Shown here: piece by piece, positions 11,640 to 21,560 of the stretch
Layout of the letters: each line of letters begins with the position of its first letter
Numbering within the stretch: position 1 is the first letter of the stretch
Source of the DNA: Forficula auricularia
Taxonomy: Eukaryota; Arthropoda; Insecta; Dermaptera; Forficulidae
NCBI GenBank assembly: GCA_024734495.1
Contig: JALMQS010000187.1
Location: forward strand, 20,282,871-20,346,870
Length of the DNA stretch: 64,000 nucleotides
Direction of reading: 5' to 3'
Translations under genes and position numbers: made by a program
Notes under the pieces: generated by a model
Told to the model about the DNA's origin: nothing
The model's input: only the letters and a program-made list of their open reading frames with translations
The model's database searches: none

Positions 11640-12245
11640 ATTTGCCGCAGAATTTTTAAATTTAGGGGTTATTTGATAATTTCCATTAGTGCCCTCCCAA
11701 ACCCCAAACCCACTTTTCTATAGCAACCATTTTTAGTTAGAAGACCTCTGATCCAAATACGAAATTTCATAAAAATAGCTCCAACTTTTTTTATGCCAAT
11801 TGCGAATTAAATTTTAATTTTCTGACTCCTCCTACCCATTTTGGGTGGCAAGATTTTGCATTTCTAGTCTTCTGGAGGCCTTCAGATTATGTATACAAGT
11901 TTGGTTCAAAGCGCTAGAATTTTCATTTTTTGATCCTCCCCCTCTTTTGGGTTTTTTTTTTAATTTGTTTAAACAAAAGTTATCAGAAATCACATCCTGT
12001 ACAACTTTGCTTCTAAAAGAATTTGTAGAGTTAATAGTTTAGGAGTTATTTGATAATTTCCGTTAGTGGCTCCACTTCAAACTCCCTTTTGGGGTCAAAA
12101 TATCAAAATGTTCTATAGCAATCATTTTAAGTCAGAAGACATCTGATCCAAATACGAAATTTCATAAAAATAATTCCAGCCGTTTTTACGCCAATTGTGA
12201 GCAAAATTTGTACCAGTATTTCAATATCGGTCTTTGTCCTTAATA
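11640..12245 (-). mobile_element. Helitron-like element, internal fragment
   Basis: Phrases such as 'gggttatttgataatttcc', 'aaatttcataaaaatag' and 'gtatacaagtttggtt' are the reverse complement of the interior of the element at 50585-51562. Two partial copies lie in tandem (about 11650-11880 and 12030-12240). The fragment ends in a CA microsatellite just before a LINE fragment. Confidence 0.55.
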
Positions 12246-12264
12246 CGTATGAACCCACACACAC

Positions 12265-12966
12265 ATGGACGGTATGTGCAAATTTACAAATGCGTGTTTA
12301 TCTGTTCAAAGTAGTTTCCTCCCAAACATATCATTCGACTCAAACTCACTAGAATTCAGGGATAAAATTTCAATGCTAGGCGTAACTCTAGGGTCTGACC
12401 TTTCATGGAATGACCATATCTCAACCACTGCTAAAGCAGAAGCGCGCAAGCTTGGTCTCCTATTTAGGTCTAGACGCTGTTATACTCCCAGTCAACTTCT
12501 TATACTGTATAAGGCTCAAATTCGTCCCTGTCTCGAATATGGCTCTCATCTGTGGAGGGGTGCATCCAAGCATTCTCTTGCTACACTGGATGCAATTCAG
12601 AAGCGAGCAATTAAACTAATAGGAGACCCGGCTCTAACCAACTCACTCGACTCCCTGGCTCACCGAAGAACCGTTTCTGCCCTTTCCCTGTACTACAGAT
12701 ACTATCACGGTGTCTGTTCAGTCGAGCTGAAATCACTTATCCCCCCTAATGCCCTCTTTACGAGAAACACGCGGTTTTCTAACGCTCAGCACCCCTTCGC
12801 TGTCAAATTGGATAAAAGTCGAACAAGCGCTTTCGCCAACTCTTTTATCCCTATGACCTCCAGAGACTGGAACTCGCTCCCTGCCTCCATCTTTCCCGCG
12901 ACTTATAACCTTCAGCTATTTAAGACCCGTATCCACAGATACCTTCGACCCCCGCCCAACCCATAA
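12265..12966 (+). pseudogene. C-terminus of non-LTR retrotransposon reverse transcriptase
   Basis: The 233-residue frame covers the region after the catalytic palm of a LINE reverse transcriptase. Visible landmarks are LGVTLGSDLSWNDHI near residue 38, the segment LYKAQIRPCLEYGSHLW near residue 80, and IQKRAIKLIGDP after it. The C-terminal tail has RDWNSLP, typical of Jockey/CR1-type elements. The YxDD palm, the endonuclease and ORF1 are absent, so the copy is 5'-truncated, starting at a CA repeat near 12253. The frame itself is uninterrupted, which suggests a fairly young insertion. The 3' UTR runs to about 13065. Clade assignment is by motif memory only. Confidence 0.85.
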
Positions 12967-13065
12967 AATTCTTTCTTCTTCTTTTCACGATGGAGGGGCC
13001 AGCCCGGGCCTTTGGGGGTTGCGCCTTTTTGGTGTGACTCCTTCTCTGATCATTATCATAAAAAA
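12967..13065 (+). other. LINE 3' untranslated region
   Basis: After the stop codon comes 'gatggaggggccagcccggg' and then a phrase ending 'ctttttggtgtgactcctt', closing with an A-rich run. The same 3' end recurs without coding sequence at 19175-19256 and, more diverged, at 24745-24830, which marks it as the family's conserved tail. Confidence 0.7.
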
Positions 13066-13660
13066 AAGTTTGTAACAAGCATACCATTTTTTCTTTTAAA
13101 TAAATGCAATGTTCAAATCCCCTATAGACAACATCTCTATTAATAAATGTGCCCCCTCAACTATCAGGTTTAACTAAAAAACAACCACAAAACATGTAAT
13201 CAACCTGAATTATGAAATTTGAGAAGAGATCTTTTTCCAATTAATAATAACTTTTAGGCAATTGATTGACTATGGTAGACAAAATTTTCGTCCGATCGTT
13301 TCTTTTTTTATTTTTTTATTTATTTTTTCGTTCGACACTCACACACCGAAAGAAACAATGGGCCAATTTAGAAAAAAAACGTCTGTGAGATAGCCTCCGG
13401 CCTCTCTCCACTTCAGGTACCACAAAGGCTACTCTTTTGGCCTTTGTTCTGCCGATCTCCTCCTAAGACAATGCCTAACACTGAAATTTGAATTTATTCC
13501 CCATGCTTGGGAATACAGATTTGATTTACACTCGATTCAAGCCACTGCATTTGGCCAATACGCCTGGATCTTCTGTGAGGTCCAGTCAACGAAGCCCTCA
13601 ACACGTTTCTCATTCTCTACGATTTATTAAATAGGCATCTGAGATGTTCAGATTCAAATA
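13066..13660. other. no gene recognised
   Basis: The more GC-rich part, 13380-13620, has no open frame. A 'ctcgattcaagcc' phrase near 13531 could be a tRNA-like B box on the minus strand but has no supporting A box that I trust. Confidence 0.35.
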
Positions 13661-13675
13661 TTTAATATTATTTAT

Positions 13676-13889
13676 TTTACTTAGGGAAAGTGGTGTAGGT
13701 TTTAGGTGAAACATGATATTAATTAATAAAGTAAAGGTGTGTAGTTTCACAGTGAATGAAATATAACTCAAAGAGTTTATACAAACTCAATATATGTCGG
13801 ATTATTAGTCCGACATATATTGAGTTTGTATAAACCTCTTTGAGTTTTATTTCATTCACTGTGAAACTACACACCCTTTACTTTATTAA
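13676..13889. mobile_element. foldback element family F, 14 bp target duplication
   Basis: The element starts near 'ttagggaaagtggtgtagg' and contains a near-perfect palindrome (about 13716-13895) centred on 'gtcggattattagtccgac'. The 14-base sequence TTAATATTATTTAT occurs at 13662-13675 and again at 13890-13903, as expected of a target-site duplication. The leading 30 bases recur at 51659 and 46176. No protein is encoded. Confidence 0.7.
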
Positions 13890-14316
13890 TTAATATTATT
13901 TATATTAAAGAATGTAATTAAAAATTTACTTGTTATTTAAAAAATAAAAAATAAAAATAAATAAATAAAATATTAATAGATTTAAATATTTCGAGGGCTT
14001 GTAGCACCACTTCCTCAGAGGATTCCACTAATGTGCCAATCTCATCAGTTTGTTCAAATGGAATAAAGAAAGCTTGATATATACCTAATTATAATTTGGT
14101 ATATAAATAGTTACGAACTTTCAAACACAAAGCAACAATTTTCATTAATAATCTAAGTGTATTGCTGAATCGTTATAATAAGTGAAAAGTTTTTGTTTTG
14201 CCGAGAGTTGATCCACAAATGAAAAACAAAGAGGTTGTCCTCTGCTTGATCCAAATAAACATACACACATATATATCGAAATTATATATCTGTATATATA
14301 TATTATTTATTTGTTT

Positions 14317-14356
14317 GAGACTATAGTTTCGAAGACTTGGTCTTCATCATCAGTCT
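14317..14356 (-). ncRNA. hammerhead ribozyme motif (family B)
   Basis: On the minus strand CUGAUGA is the complement of 14347-14353, stem II pairs GAAGAC with GUCUUC around a CAA loop, and GAAAC is the complement of 14326-14330. A UAUA loop and GUC follow (14319-14321). All core bases are present; stem I is short. Confidence 0.7.
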
Positions 14357-14479
14357 TTTTTAAATATAAATATTATTTTTCATGGAGTCAATACCTTATG
14401 GATATTGAAAATTTTCGATCTTTACTTATTGTAGCTGGGAGCCAGTTAAAAAAAAGAAAAATAATATTTATAATTAAAA

Positions 14480-14522
14480 AAGACTGATGATGAAGACCAA
14501 GTCTTCGAAACTCTAGTCTCAA
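14480..14522 (+). ncRNA. hammerhead ribozyme motif (family B)
   Basis: CUGAUGA is at 14484-14490, the perfect stem II GAAGAC/GUCUUC has a CAA loop, and GAAAC is at 14507-14511. Loop UCUA and GUC at 14516-14518 follow, predicting cleavage after 14518. Stem I next to the core is only about 2 bp (GA with UC). Confidence 0.7.
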
Positions 14523-15104
14523 ACAAATAAATAATAAAAAAAAAAAAAAAAAAAAATTAAAAATTATTTTATTTAAAAACAGAAGGCTCTCTCATTTTAT
14601 TTTTAACCTAAAATAAATAATATATATACAGATATATAATTTCGATATATATGTGTGTATGTTTATTTGCATCAAGCAGAGGACAACCTCTTTGTTTCTC
14701 TTTGTGTTATAATAAGAGTTTTGTATCCAAGTCACGTCAGATTTTTATTTGTAAAATGTTAATCAGTTTCAAACATTAGGTATATATTCTAATAGTAATC
14801 AAATTTGCAATGAGATATAAACCTATGATATCTTAATAATACCTAGCCATTTTTTGGTTCAATATACAAATTCAAATCAGTTATTAGCAGAATTAAATAT
14901 TTTTTAAAACAATCTAAATTTGATTATTAATCTATATAATAAAGCGGTTTGTTCTACAGCATGCGGCGTTTTCCGCATCCAACACGCGATTATTAATCTT
15001 AATAATTTAATTGTTTTGTTATTTTGTGATGGAAATGAAAGTCATATGATGTGTGCAAGTAATGTCAGATTATTTTTTACCCTGCCACGTTTTGTATATT
15101 AGAA

Positions 15105-15610
15105 TGCTTAATTTAATTTGAATTTGAATTTCAGTATTATTTAATTTTAATATTGTATAATGTTTTTAGACTGTATTAAGAAGAAATCGTGTGGAGTCCT
15201 CGTGTCATTGTATCTTTTTTAAGTGATATTTTCCGTTGAAACACTGTGCCAGGCGCGGATCCAGATAAGATCTACTTTTGATCTCGGAAGTGTGTCGCGA
15301 TCGAATTGTCCAAGCGGGGGGGGGGACTTAATTTTCTTCAATTTTAAAATTTTAAAATTTAATGTTATTAAAAAAAAAAAAATTAAATAAACATATAAAA
15401 AATGTTGATCTCCAACTCCAATGCTTTGGGGGGGGGCGGTCGCCCCCATCGCCCCCCCTGTATCCGCGCATGCACTGTGCTCAAGCAAATTCGCAACAAG
15501 AAATAGTTGACTAACTTAATAATACCTAACCCTTTTGTGGCGCGATATTCAAATGGGTTATCAATTTTTTTTTATTCATTAGTTGAAACAAACTATTTAT
15601 ATAAGAAGTG
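15105..15610 (+). repeat. duplicated segment, copy I
   Basis: From 'tcagtattatttaatttta' through 'ttttgtggcgcgatattcaa' this matches 17572-18130. Copy I is interrupted by an hAT-like MITE at 15250-15472; copy II is interrupted at a different point by another element. A third, more diverged trace is at 14825-14890. No gene is recognised in the segment. Confidence 0.75.
15250..15472. mobile_element. hAT-like MITE, 8 bp target duplication
   Basis: The 223 bp element begins CAGGCGCGGATCCAG and ends with the imperfect inverse (13 of 15 bases). It is flanked by CACTGTGC at 15242-15249 and 15473-15480. An 8 bp duplication with CAG-initiated inverted repeats is diagnostic of the hAT type. It is non-coding and contains two poly-G runs. 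Confidence 0.9.
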
Positions 15611-15736
15611 TCTAATGGAAAGGAAAGAGTCTCTTGACAACAGCGGAAAGAGATTTCTCATTGTGCCATACGCCTCCTGTACGTATATGTGGTTTAAATG
15701 TGAGACGCTTATCTAATTTGATACCTAAGTATTTTA

Positions 15737-16207
15737 TTAGTTGAATAAAAGATTTCACTGTCGATGGTAACAGAATTGTTTTTATTTTAGGTTAAAAATA
15801 AAATAAAATGAGAGAGTCTTCTGTTTTTTAAATAAAATAATTTTTAATTATTTCTAGAGACTAGTTTCGAAGGCATTGCCTTCATCATCGTCTATCACAA
15901 ATATTTCAAATTAGTTACAAATTAAGATTTATACATAGAAAATTTTGAAAAATATATAATGTCTTTTTCTTCATGTTTCTTCTTAAGTTATATTCTAATC
16001 TCTTAAGAAGAAACATGAAGAAAAAGACATTATATATTTTTCAAAATTTTCTATGTATAAATCTTAATTTGTAACTAATTTGAAATATTTGTGATAGACT
16101 GATGATGAAGGCAATGCCTTCGAAACTATAGTCTCTAGAAATAATTAAAAATTATTTTATTTAAAAAACAGAAGACTCTCTCATTTTATTTTATTTTTAA
16201 CCTAAAA
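15737..16207. mobile_element. hammerhead-bearing foldback, family C
   Basis: The 12-base sequence CTAAGTATTTTA occurs at 15725-15736 and 16208-16219, defining the insertion. From about 15784 the element is an almost perfect palindrome centred near 15998, with each arm carrying a hammerhead region. The right arm's motif is intact and the left arm's has lost bases in both core segments. The arm ends share 'agactctctcattttatttt' or its close variant with family B copy 1, linking the two families. Confidence 0.8.
16095..16137 (+). ncRNA. hammerhead ribozyme motif (family C), intact core
   Basis: CUGAUGA is at 16099-16105 and stem II pairs GAAGGC with GCCUUC around an AAU loop. GAAAC is at 16122-16126, followed by loop UAUA and GUC at 16131-16133. 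Stem I pairs UAGA at 16095-16098 with UCUA at 16134-16137. All invariant hammerhead bases are present. The mirrored motif at 15855-15897 on the minus strand is degenerate. Confidence 0.8.
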
Positions 16208-16309
16208 CTAAGTATTTTACTTCGTTTTAAATATTAATTTTTGTATTGTCTATTTTGAGGGAAGAGAAGACTGTTATCTGCAGTTTTTCTAGTAAAGAGA
16301 ATGTTTTCT

Positions 16310-16945
16310 GTTAGTCCAAAGTGTGAATCATACCCCTAGACCAGGGGTCGGCAACCTTTTGAGACGGAAGAGCCAAAAGTTACAATTTACAAAATTTCCC
16401 AGTTTTTAAAGAGCCACTAACATTTTTGTTTCAATATTATATTTGATTAGAATTAGGTATATAAATTTAATTTTTGATTTAAAATAAATAGCTTTAAATA
16501 TGAAATAATATTTATTCATGTAAAAACATACAAATGTTTCGCACAAAATATAATATATTAAAGTATTTTATTTTTAGCTAGCTCTACTAGAATTATAAAA
16601 TTAGTAATCAAATAATATAACTATAATTAATACCAAGTTAACCGTCTAAATGCCCTCCCGAAATGAAGGTATACGAACCGTAAAACCGAGTCGAACTGAA
16701 TATAACTTAACCGAACCTTACAAGGTTTGTTTGGAAACCCATGTTTTATCTAATCGAACCGAGATCATAAAACGAACCTGTTCAAGTTGTTTTTTGTCAG
16801 TGGGCTGCTCATCTTCGTTTTAGCCTAAAATAATATAATTATTAATATTTGCGCATGGAACTGGAGAGCCGCATCTTGACATCGAAAGAGCCTCATGCGG
16901 CTCGCGAGCCGCAGGTTGCCGAACCCTGCCCTAGACCACTGAGCC
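16310..16945 (-). pseudogene. tRNA-Pro pseudogene split by a transposon
   Basis: On the minus strand the acceptor strand GGCTCAG (16939-16945) and D-arm bases are followed by the hAT-like insertion 16342-16928. Beyond it, 16310-16341 continues through the D-arm and a decayed anticodon arm (CTTTGGACT in place of TTTGGGT context). The T-arm and 3' acceptor strand are not recognisable. The upstream flank (16946-16998) matches that of the intact gene (10973-11022), so this is a duplicated locus, not a SINE. Confidence 0.85.
16342..16928. mobile_element. hAT-like MITE inside a tRNA pseudogene
   Basis: The 587 bp element begins CAGGGGTCGGCAACCT and ends AGGTTGCCGAACCCTG, which are inverted repeats. 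The 8-base CCCTAGAC, part of the tRNA D-arm, is duplicated at 16334-16341 and 16929-16936. Subterminal parts repeat 'gagcc' motifs. No transposase frame is present, so it depends on an autonomous relative. Confidence 0.95.
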
Positions 16946-16998
16946 TCATTAATTAATATTAGCTTGTTGACTTTGGCCTTCACATTATAAAAAGATTA

Positions 16999-17560
16999 GC
17001 AGCCAACCAGCCTGCTTTAAGCAGAGGACAACCTCAATGAATTCTCTTTATGTCTTTATTTATCTTTAGGTATATGTGTAGTAATTGATAATCTGAGTAC
17101 TCCGTTAGACAAATATGAAATCTCTAATACAAAGATTTTGACTTAATCTAAGATCAACTAAATTATTATTATTATTATTTTTATTTATTTATTTTTAATT
17201 TGCTAAAAACGGTTTCAGTCATTTTTTTGCATTACATTAATAAATATTTAGTCTAAGAATAAATTTTTAAATTCACATTCGCGACATTAAGCTTTTTTTG
17301 ATTACTTATTCAATTACTATAACAATTTATTTTTTATAAAAATATTTGTCCATTTTCATAAAAAAAATATCACTTTAGAGAAAAGGTTATAAATTATCAA
17401 AGTTTATCTTATAAGTGAGATTCTATGTTAATCAAGTTTTTCAAGGAGTTTAAAGAGAGAGATAATGATCCTATTATCTTAACAGGACATTTGGTAAGTG
17501 TTAATTGTCCAGAAAACACTCTGTTGAAGATGTTCTACGGAGAAGCGTTAATTAGGGTCC
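16999..17560. other. AT-rich stretch; family B trace, no gene
   Basis: The phrase 'gcagaggacaacctc' near 17020 is a short trace of family B. The open frame at 17425-17631 runs into the duplicated segment and has no recognisable domain, so I do not call it. Confidence 0.4.
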
Positions 17561-17571
17561 TCCAGTTGAGG

Positions 17572-18130
17572 AGGGACACATTTCAGTATTATTTAATTTT
17601 AATATTGTATAATGTTTTCAGATTGTATTAAGAAGAAATCTTGTGGAGTGCATATGTCATTATAAGAGATAATTTTCGTTGAAACACCCTGATCAATTAA
17701 ATTTGAAACAAGAAATAGTTTATTAACTTAAAAATACCATAGACTAATATAGAGTGGAAGGCTACCGTATATCGAAAAAGTGCTCTCTAGCGACTGCAGG
17801 ACGAAAACTCCTAGTTCTTAAGAGCTATCCAAAGATCATAGAACATTCAAAGCCTTTGTCATAGATAAAAGATACATAACCTTTATGTTATATATACATA
17901 TATAAGCGGATTTTTTAATCTTGATAATGTCACCAAAATTTGCCCCGAAGAAAGCGGTTTTTCGCCCTGGACTCGCCAGAGAGCTCTGTAACTCGTATAA
18001 GCTAAAATACATTGGCTCCTTATGGAGCCTTCCACTCTATATTACTCTATGAATAATACCTAACCATTTTGTGGCGCGATATTCAAATGGTATATTAAAT
18101 ATTTTTCATTCATTAGTTGCAGGAGTTTTC
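17572..18130 (+). repeat. duplicated segment, copy II
   Basis: This matches copy I (15105-15610), including 'tattgtataatgttttcaga' and 'ttttgtggcgcgatattcaa'. It is interrupted by the 314 bp inverted-repeat element at 17738-18051, for which copy I provides the empty site. Confidence 0.75.
17738..18051. mobile_element. non-autonomous DNA transposon, 26 bp TIRs
   Basis: Inverted repeats start CATAGACTAATATAGAGTGG and CATAGAGTAATATAGAGTGG and continue for 26 bases with one mismatch. The 8-base flanks AAAAATAC (17730-17737) and AATAATAC (18052-18059) differ at one position. The empty site AATAATAC is seen in the duplicate near 15511. An 8 bp duplication suggests the hAT or P superfamily. There is no ORF. 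Confidence 0.85.
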
Positions 18131-18159
18131 TATTTATATATGAAATAAGAAGTATTTAA

Positions 18160-18828
18160 TGGAGAGGTAAGAAACCAGACTTTTTTATAAGTATTAGTAT
18201 AATTGTGAAGAAAAATAAGCCCTCCAAGCACGAGTCATTAATATTATAAGAATATATCCTCGAAAAATTACAAAATATAACACTGGTCTGTGGCTTTGTT
18301 GCCCTTAATATGAAAATAATTTTGAGTAATTTTATGCCAACAATTTATGAAACTCTGAATGATTTTGGAATATTGGCTCTAGTTTTTTTCTTTTTTTAAT
18401 CTTCATTTTCATATTACACTATAAAAATCAGTAAATATGAAATGAAAAAGCATGTATATTCAATAAAACCAATTTTTTATTGAAAAATATTACTAATTGT
18501 TTTGTTTTAGTGTTTCATTAATTTATATAGATGTAAAAAGAGAGAAAAACAATGTTACACTTTAGAGAAACGCCTTTTATAAACTTATTTTAAATATTAT
18601 AGGTACACCAAAATCATAAAAATCAGAACCAATTCAGTACTTTCATGAATATATTAGTAAACTGTGTACTTGAAATCATAGAAGTCCGCAGAGATATCCA
18701 TTTTTTTTGTTTTTTTTTTGTTGACCTGTGTAATAATTAATATTAAAAAATTCTCAAATCATTTTTAGTATTTTTCATAAAGACTCAAAAGTTTTAAATG
18801 GAAATATCTGAAAACAAATGTTTTAGAC
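18160..18828. other. AT-rich stretch, nothing recognised
   Basis: No repeat, RNA or coding sequence could be supported. Confidence 0.4.
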
Positions 18829-18840
18829 TAAGAGAGTTTT

Positions 18841-19097
18841 AATTGAAAAGTTTTTGTTTTGCCGAGAGTAGCAGAGTTGTTGATTCACAAAGAGAAACAA
18901 AGAGGTTGAATCCTCTGCTTGATGCAAATAAACATACACACATATATATCGAGATGATATATCTGTATATATATATTATACTATACTATAGTCTCAAACA
19001 AATAAATAATATATATATATACAGATATATCATCTCGATATATATGTGTGTATGTTTATTTGCATCAAGCAGAAGACAACCTCTTTGTTTCTCTTTG
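18841..19097. mobile_element. family B element, copy 2
   Basis: The element runs from 'aattgaaaagtttttgtttt' to 'tttctctttg', flanked by the 12-base direct repeat TAAGAGAGTTTT at 18829-18840 and 19098-19109. It is a compact palindrome of the family B arm. The hammerhead is mostly deleted, leaving only 'actatagtctcaaac' near 18975. Confidence 0.8.
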
Positions 19098-19174
19098 TAA
19101 GAGAGTTTTGCTTGAACGCCGACATTATATACTGCATTGAATTGAAAAAAAAAAATCATTAAGAAATAAATGGA

Positions 19175-19256
19175 TGGAGGGGCCGACCCAGGCCTTTAGG
19201 GGATGCACCTTTTTGGTGTAACTCCTTCTATCATCTATTTCATTAAAAAAAATAGA
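19175..19256 (+). pseudogene. LINE 3' end only
   Basis: The sequence 'ggatggaggggccgacccag' followed by a 'ctttttggtgtaactcctt' phrase and an A-run matches the 3' UTR of the LINE at 12967-13065. No coding part is present, so this is an extremely truncated insertion. Confidence 0.7.
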
Positions 19257-19379
19257 GTATCAACGTAATTTTCAATATATGATAATCAATCAATCGAAGA
19301 GAATTAAAGAAGTCAATTAAGTACAGATGCTTTGAAAAGATAGATACAAAAATACAAAATTTTCAACAAAAAAGTTGTA

Positions 19380-19800
19380 AGGCCTACCTTGGTCCAGAAT
19401 CGGAGACAGATCCCTCGGAGGTCGCGAGAATCGAACACGTGGCCCTCCAAGCAATCCAACTCAAAACGAACAGAATCGGGACTAAAAAGATAAAACAATT
19501 ATTATTTTATGATGAAAAAAATGTCTTAATTTCACTATAGAGTTAATGAGAAAGAGACATCACAATAAATATATAGGAATTTATATCTGTATAGATAGTG
19601 GTCAAAAATTAAAGATCTATACTTGTACTTGGTTAAAACATATTATTAAATCAATTATTAAACAAGTGTCTAATTAAATAATTAGTAAAACTAATTATTA
19701 ATAGAGGAATTACTTACTAAGTTAGCGCGGTGGTGTCTTTCCCTGGGCAAGAGGCCCCTGACTGAGGCGCCTCGTCCGCGAGAGATTAGTTGCCGGGCGA
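19380..19800. repeat. possible tRNA-derived modules
   Basis: On the minus strand 'gtgttcgattctcgcg' (complement of about 19428-19443) resembles a B box, with a possible A box upstream. On the plus strand 'ttagcgcggtggtg' near 19722 resembles an A box without a clear B box. The ORF at 19313-19498 on the minus strand spans the first module and is not credible as protein. These may be SINE pieces. Confidence 0.3.
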
Positions 19801-19984
19801 ATTATCTATTTCTTTGAATTTGTCTTTCTGAAAATAAAACAAAAACAATATTTTTAATTATCTATAAAATTATGATATGACATTGGTTGGTTAATTATTC
19901 AAGTCTCTTTTAATGATCACAAAATATATTATTAATTTAAAATTATAATTTTTTTTTTTAATTATTTCATAAATAGGTAAATTT

Positions 19985-21334
19985 ATATATATATACCGGG
20001 TGAGTTTTTTATCTTGAGACTGTCTTATAATTCAAAAATAGTGTATTATATGGAAAAAAGTTTCAAATAAAAGTTTGTTTATATCGAGGGGGAAACTAAA
20101 ATACAGTATTGTTTTTCGACCTAGAACAAGCTTTCAAGGGTATTTCATGGTCAACTTCTGTTTGTTTAATGGAAACCTATATTTTTCTTTACATTGTATA
20201 AATTTACAAAAAAATCTCAATAACTTTCATAAGGACTATTTTTTTATACGACATCAAATAAACAAAATATATAAATCAATTATATCTAAAAAAATTCAAT
20301 TAATAATTAATTTTAACAATTATTCAACTTAATTATCAAATAATAATGATCACATATTTAATTAATAAATAAATAATTTAATAATAATTAATAATTTAAT
20401 AATTTTCCGACTATGTTCAGTGACATTCCAAAGTGTATCGCAAGTCTTCTGGATGAATTCCAATTCCAATTTCCTTATTTTTTTTAACCGAATTATAACA
20501 CGATAAAATGAAGCTTGTGAGCCTATCAGGAAAACACTTGTCATCCATTTCAATGGCAGCCCCATAACACTTCTTCCACATTCACCATAAATTAAGACCA
20601 TTTCAATTCTGTCTTCAAAAAAAAATACTACATTTTTATTATAGTAATACAATATGACTATCTACTGGATTGACACGAGAAATAAACTTTTTTAAACTCA
20701 AAAAGTTTAAGTAGTTCTATTAAGTAGAAAATAATCTCTTAAATCTGAGTATAACGAAGTTTTAAGATCATTATAAACACTTATTTTCATTGTTGTGACT
20801 TTTTAATTTAATAAATATTTATTTAATAATTAATTATTTAATCATTATTATTTGATAATTAAGTTAAATAATTGTTAAAAATAATTAAGATTTTTTTGAG
20901 ATCAAATTGATTCATGTATTTTGTTTATTTGATGTCGTATAAAAAAATAGTTCTTATGAAAGTTCACAAAGAGAAACAAAGAGGTTGTCACTTTGCTTGA
21001 TGCAAATAAACATACACACATATATATCGAGATGATATATATGTGTGTATGTTTATTTGCATCAAGCAGAGGACAACCTCTTTCTTTCTCTTTGTGAATC
21101 AACAACTCTGCTACTCTCGGCAAAAACAAAAACTTTTCAATACTTATGAAAGTTGTTCAGTTTTTATTGTAAAATATGGTGACGTAAAGAAAAATATAGG
21201 CTTCCATTGAAAAAACAGAAGTTGGCCATGAAATACCCTTGAAAGCTTGTTCTAGGTCAAAAAACAATAGCTTAGTTTAGTTTCTCCCTCAATACAAATA
21301 AACTTTTTATTTGAAACTTTTTTCCATATTATAT
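19985..21334. repeat. large foldback of about 1.3 kb
   Basis: The left arm (about 20050-20385) is inverted in the right arm (about 20797-21329), around a loop of about 400 bases. The phrase 'taccgggtgagtttttt' lies just outside on both sides in direct orientation (19996 and 21335), within a ~60 bp repeated segment. The right arm is interrupted by a family B insertion. The loop contains a 96-codon minus-strand frame with no recognisable domain. Confidence 0.75.
20965..21142. mobile_element. family B element, copy 3, with empty-site control
   Basis: The 178 bp insertion runs from 'cacaaagagaaacaaagagg' to 'aaaaacttttcaata'. CTTATGAAAGTT flanks it at 20953-20964 and 21143-21154. The opposite arm of the host foldback carries the same region with a single copy of that 12-mer (as 'aactttcataag' near 20223), so the duplication is demonstrated within the window. 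The hammerhead is absent from this short copy. Confidence 0.9.
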
Positions 21335-21560
21335 ACCGGGTGAGTTTTTTTATCTTGAGACAGTCTTATAATTCTATCTTGAGACAGTCTTATAATTCAA
21401 AAACAGTGCATTATAATTATGGTATATATATATATATTTTTTTATAAAGTCAAATGAAGGAAATGTAAAAAATGATCGAAGCTTCGGTCGGTACACTCTA
21501 CGTAAATTTTGAAGATGGTCTGGGAAGGAATTAGCTATCGTAGAGTAGTTCTAAGATTAA

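Larger units (their letters stand above)
14183..14705. mobile_element. hammerhead-bearing element family B, copy 1
   Basis: The element runs from 'tgaaaagtttttgttttgcc' to 'gtttctctttgt' and is flanked by the 11-base direct repeat GTTATAATAAG at 14172-14182 and 14706-14716. It is a head-to-head palindrome. Each arm has 'gaggttgtcctctgcttgat', an AT repeat and a hammerhead motif (minus strand 14317-14356, plus strand 14480-14522). A poly-A run and a segment shared with family C sit in the right arm. It has no ORF. The target duplication length and arrangement fit retrotransposition better than most cut-and-paste families. Confidence 0.8.
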
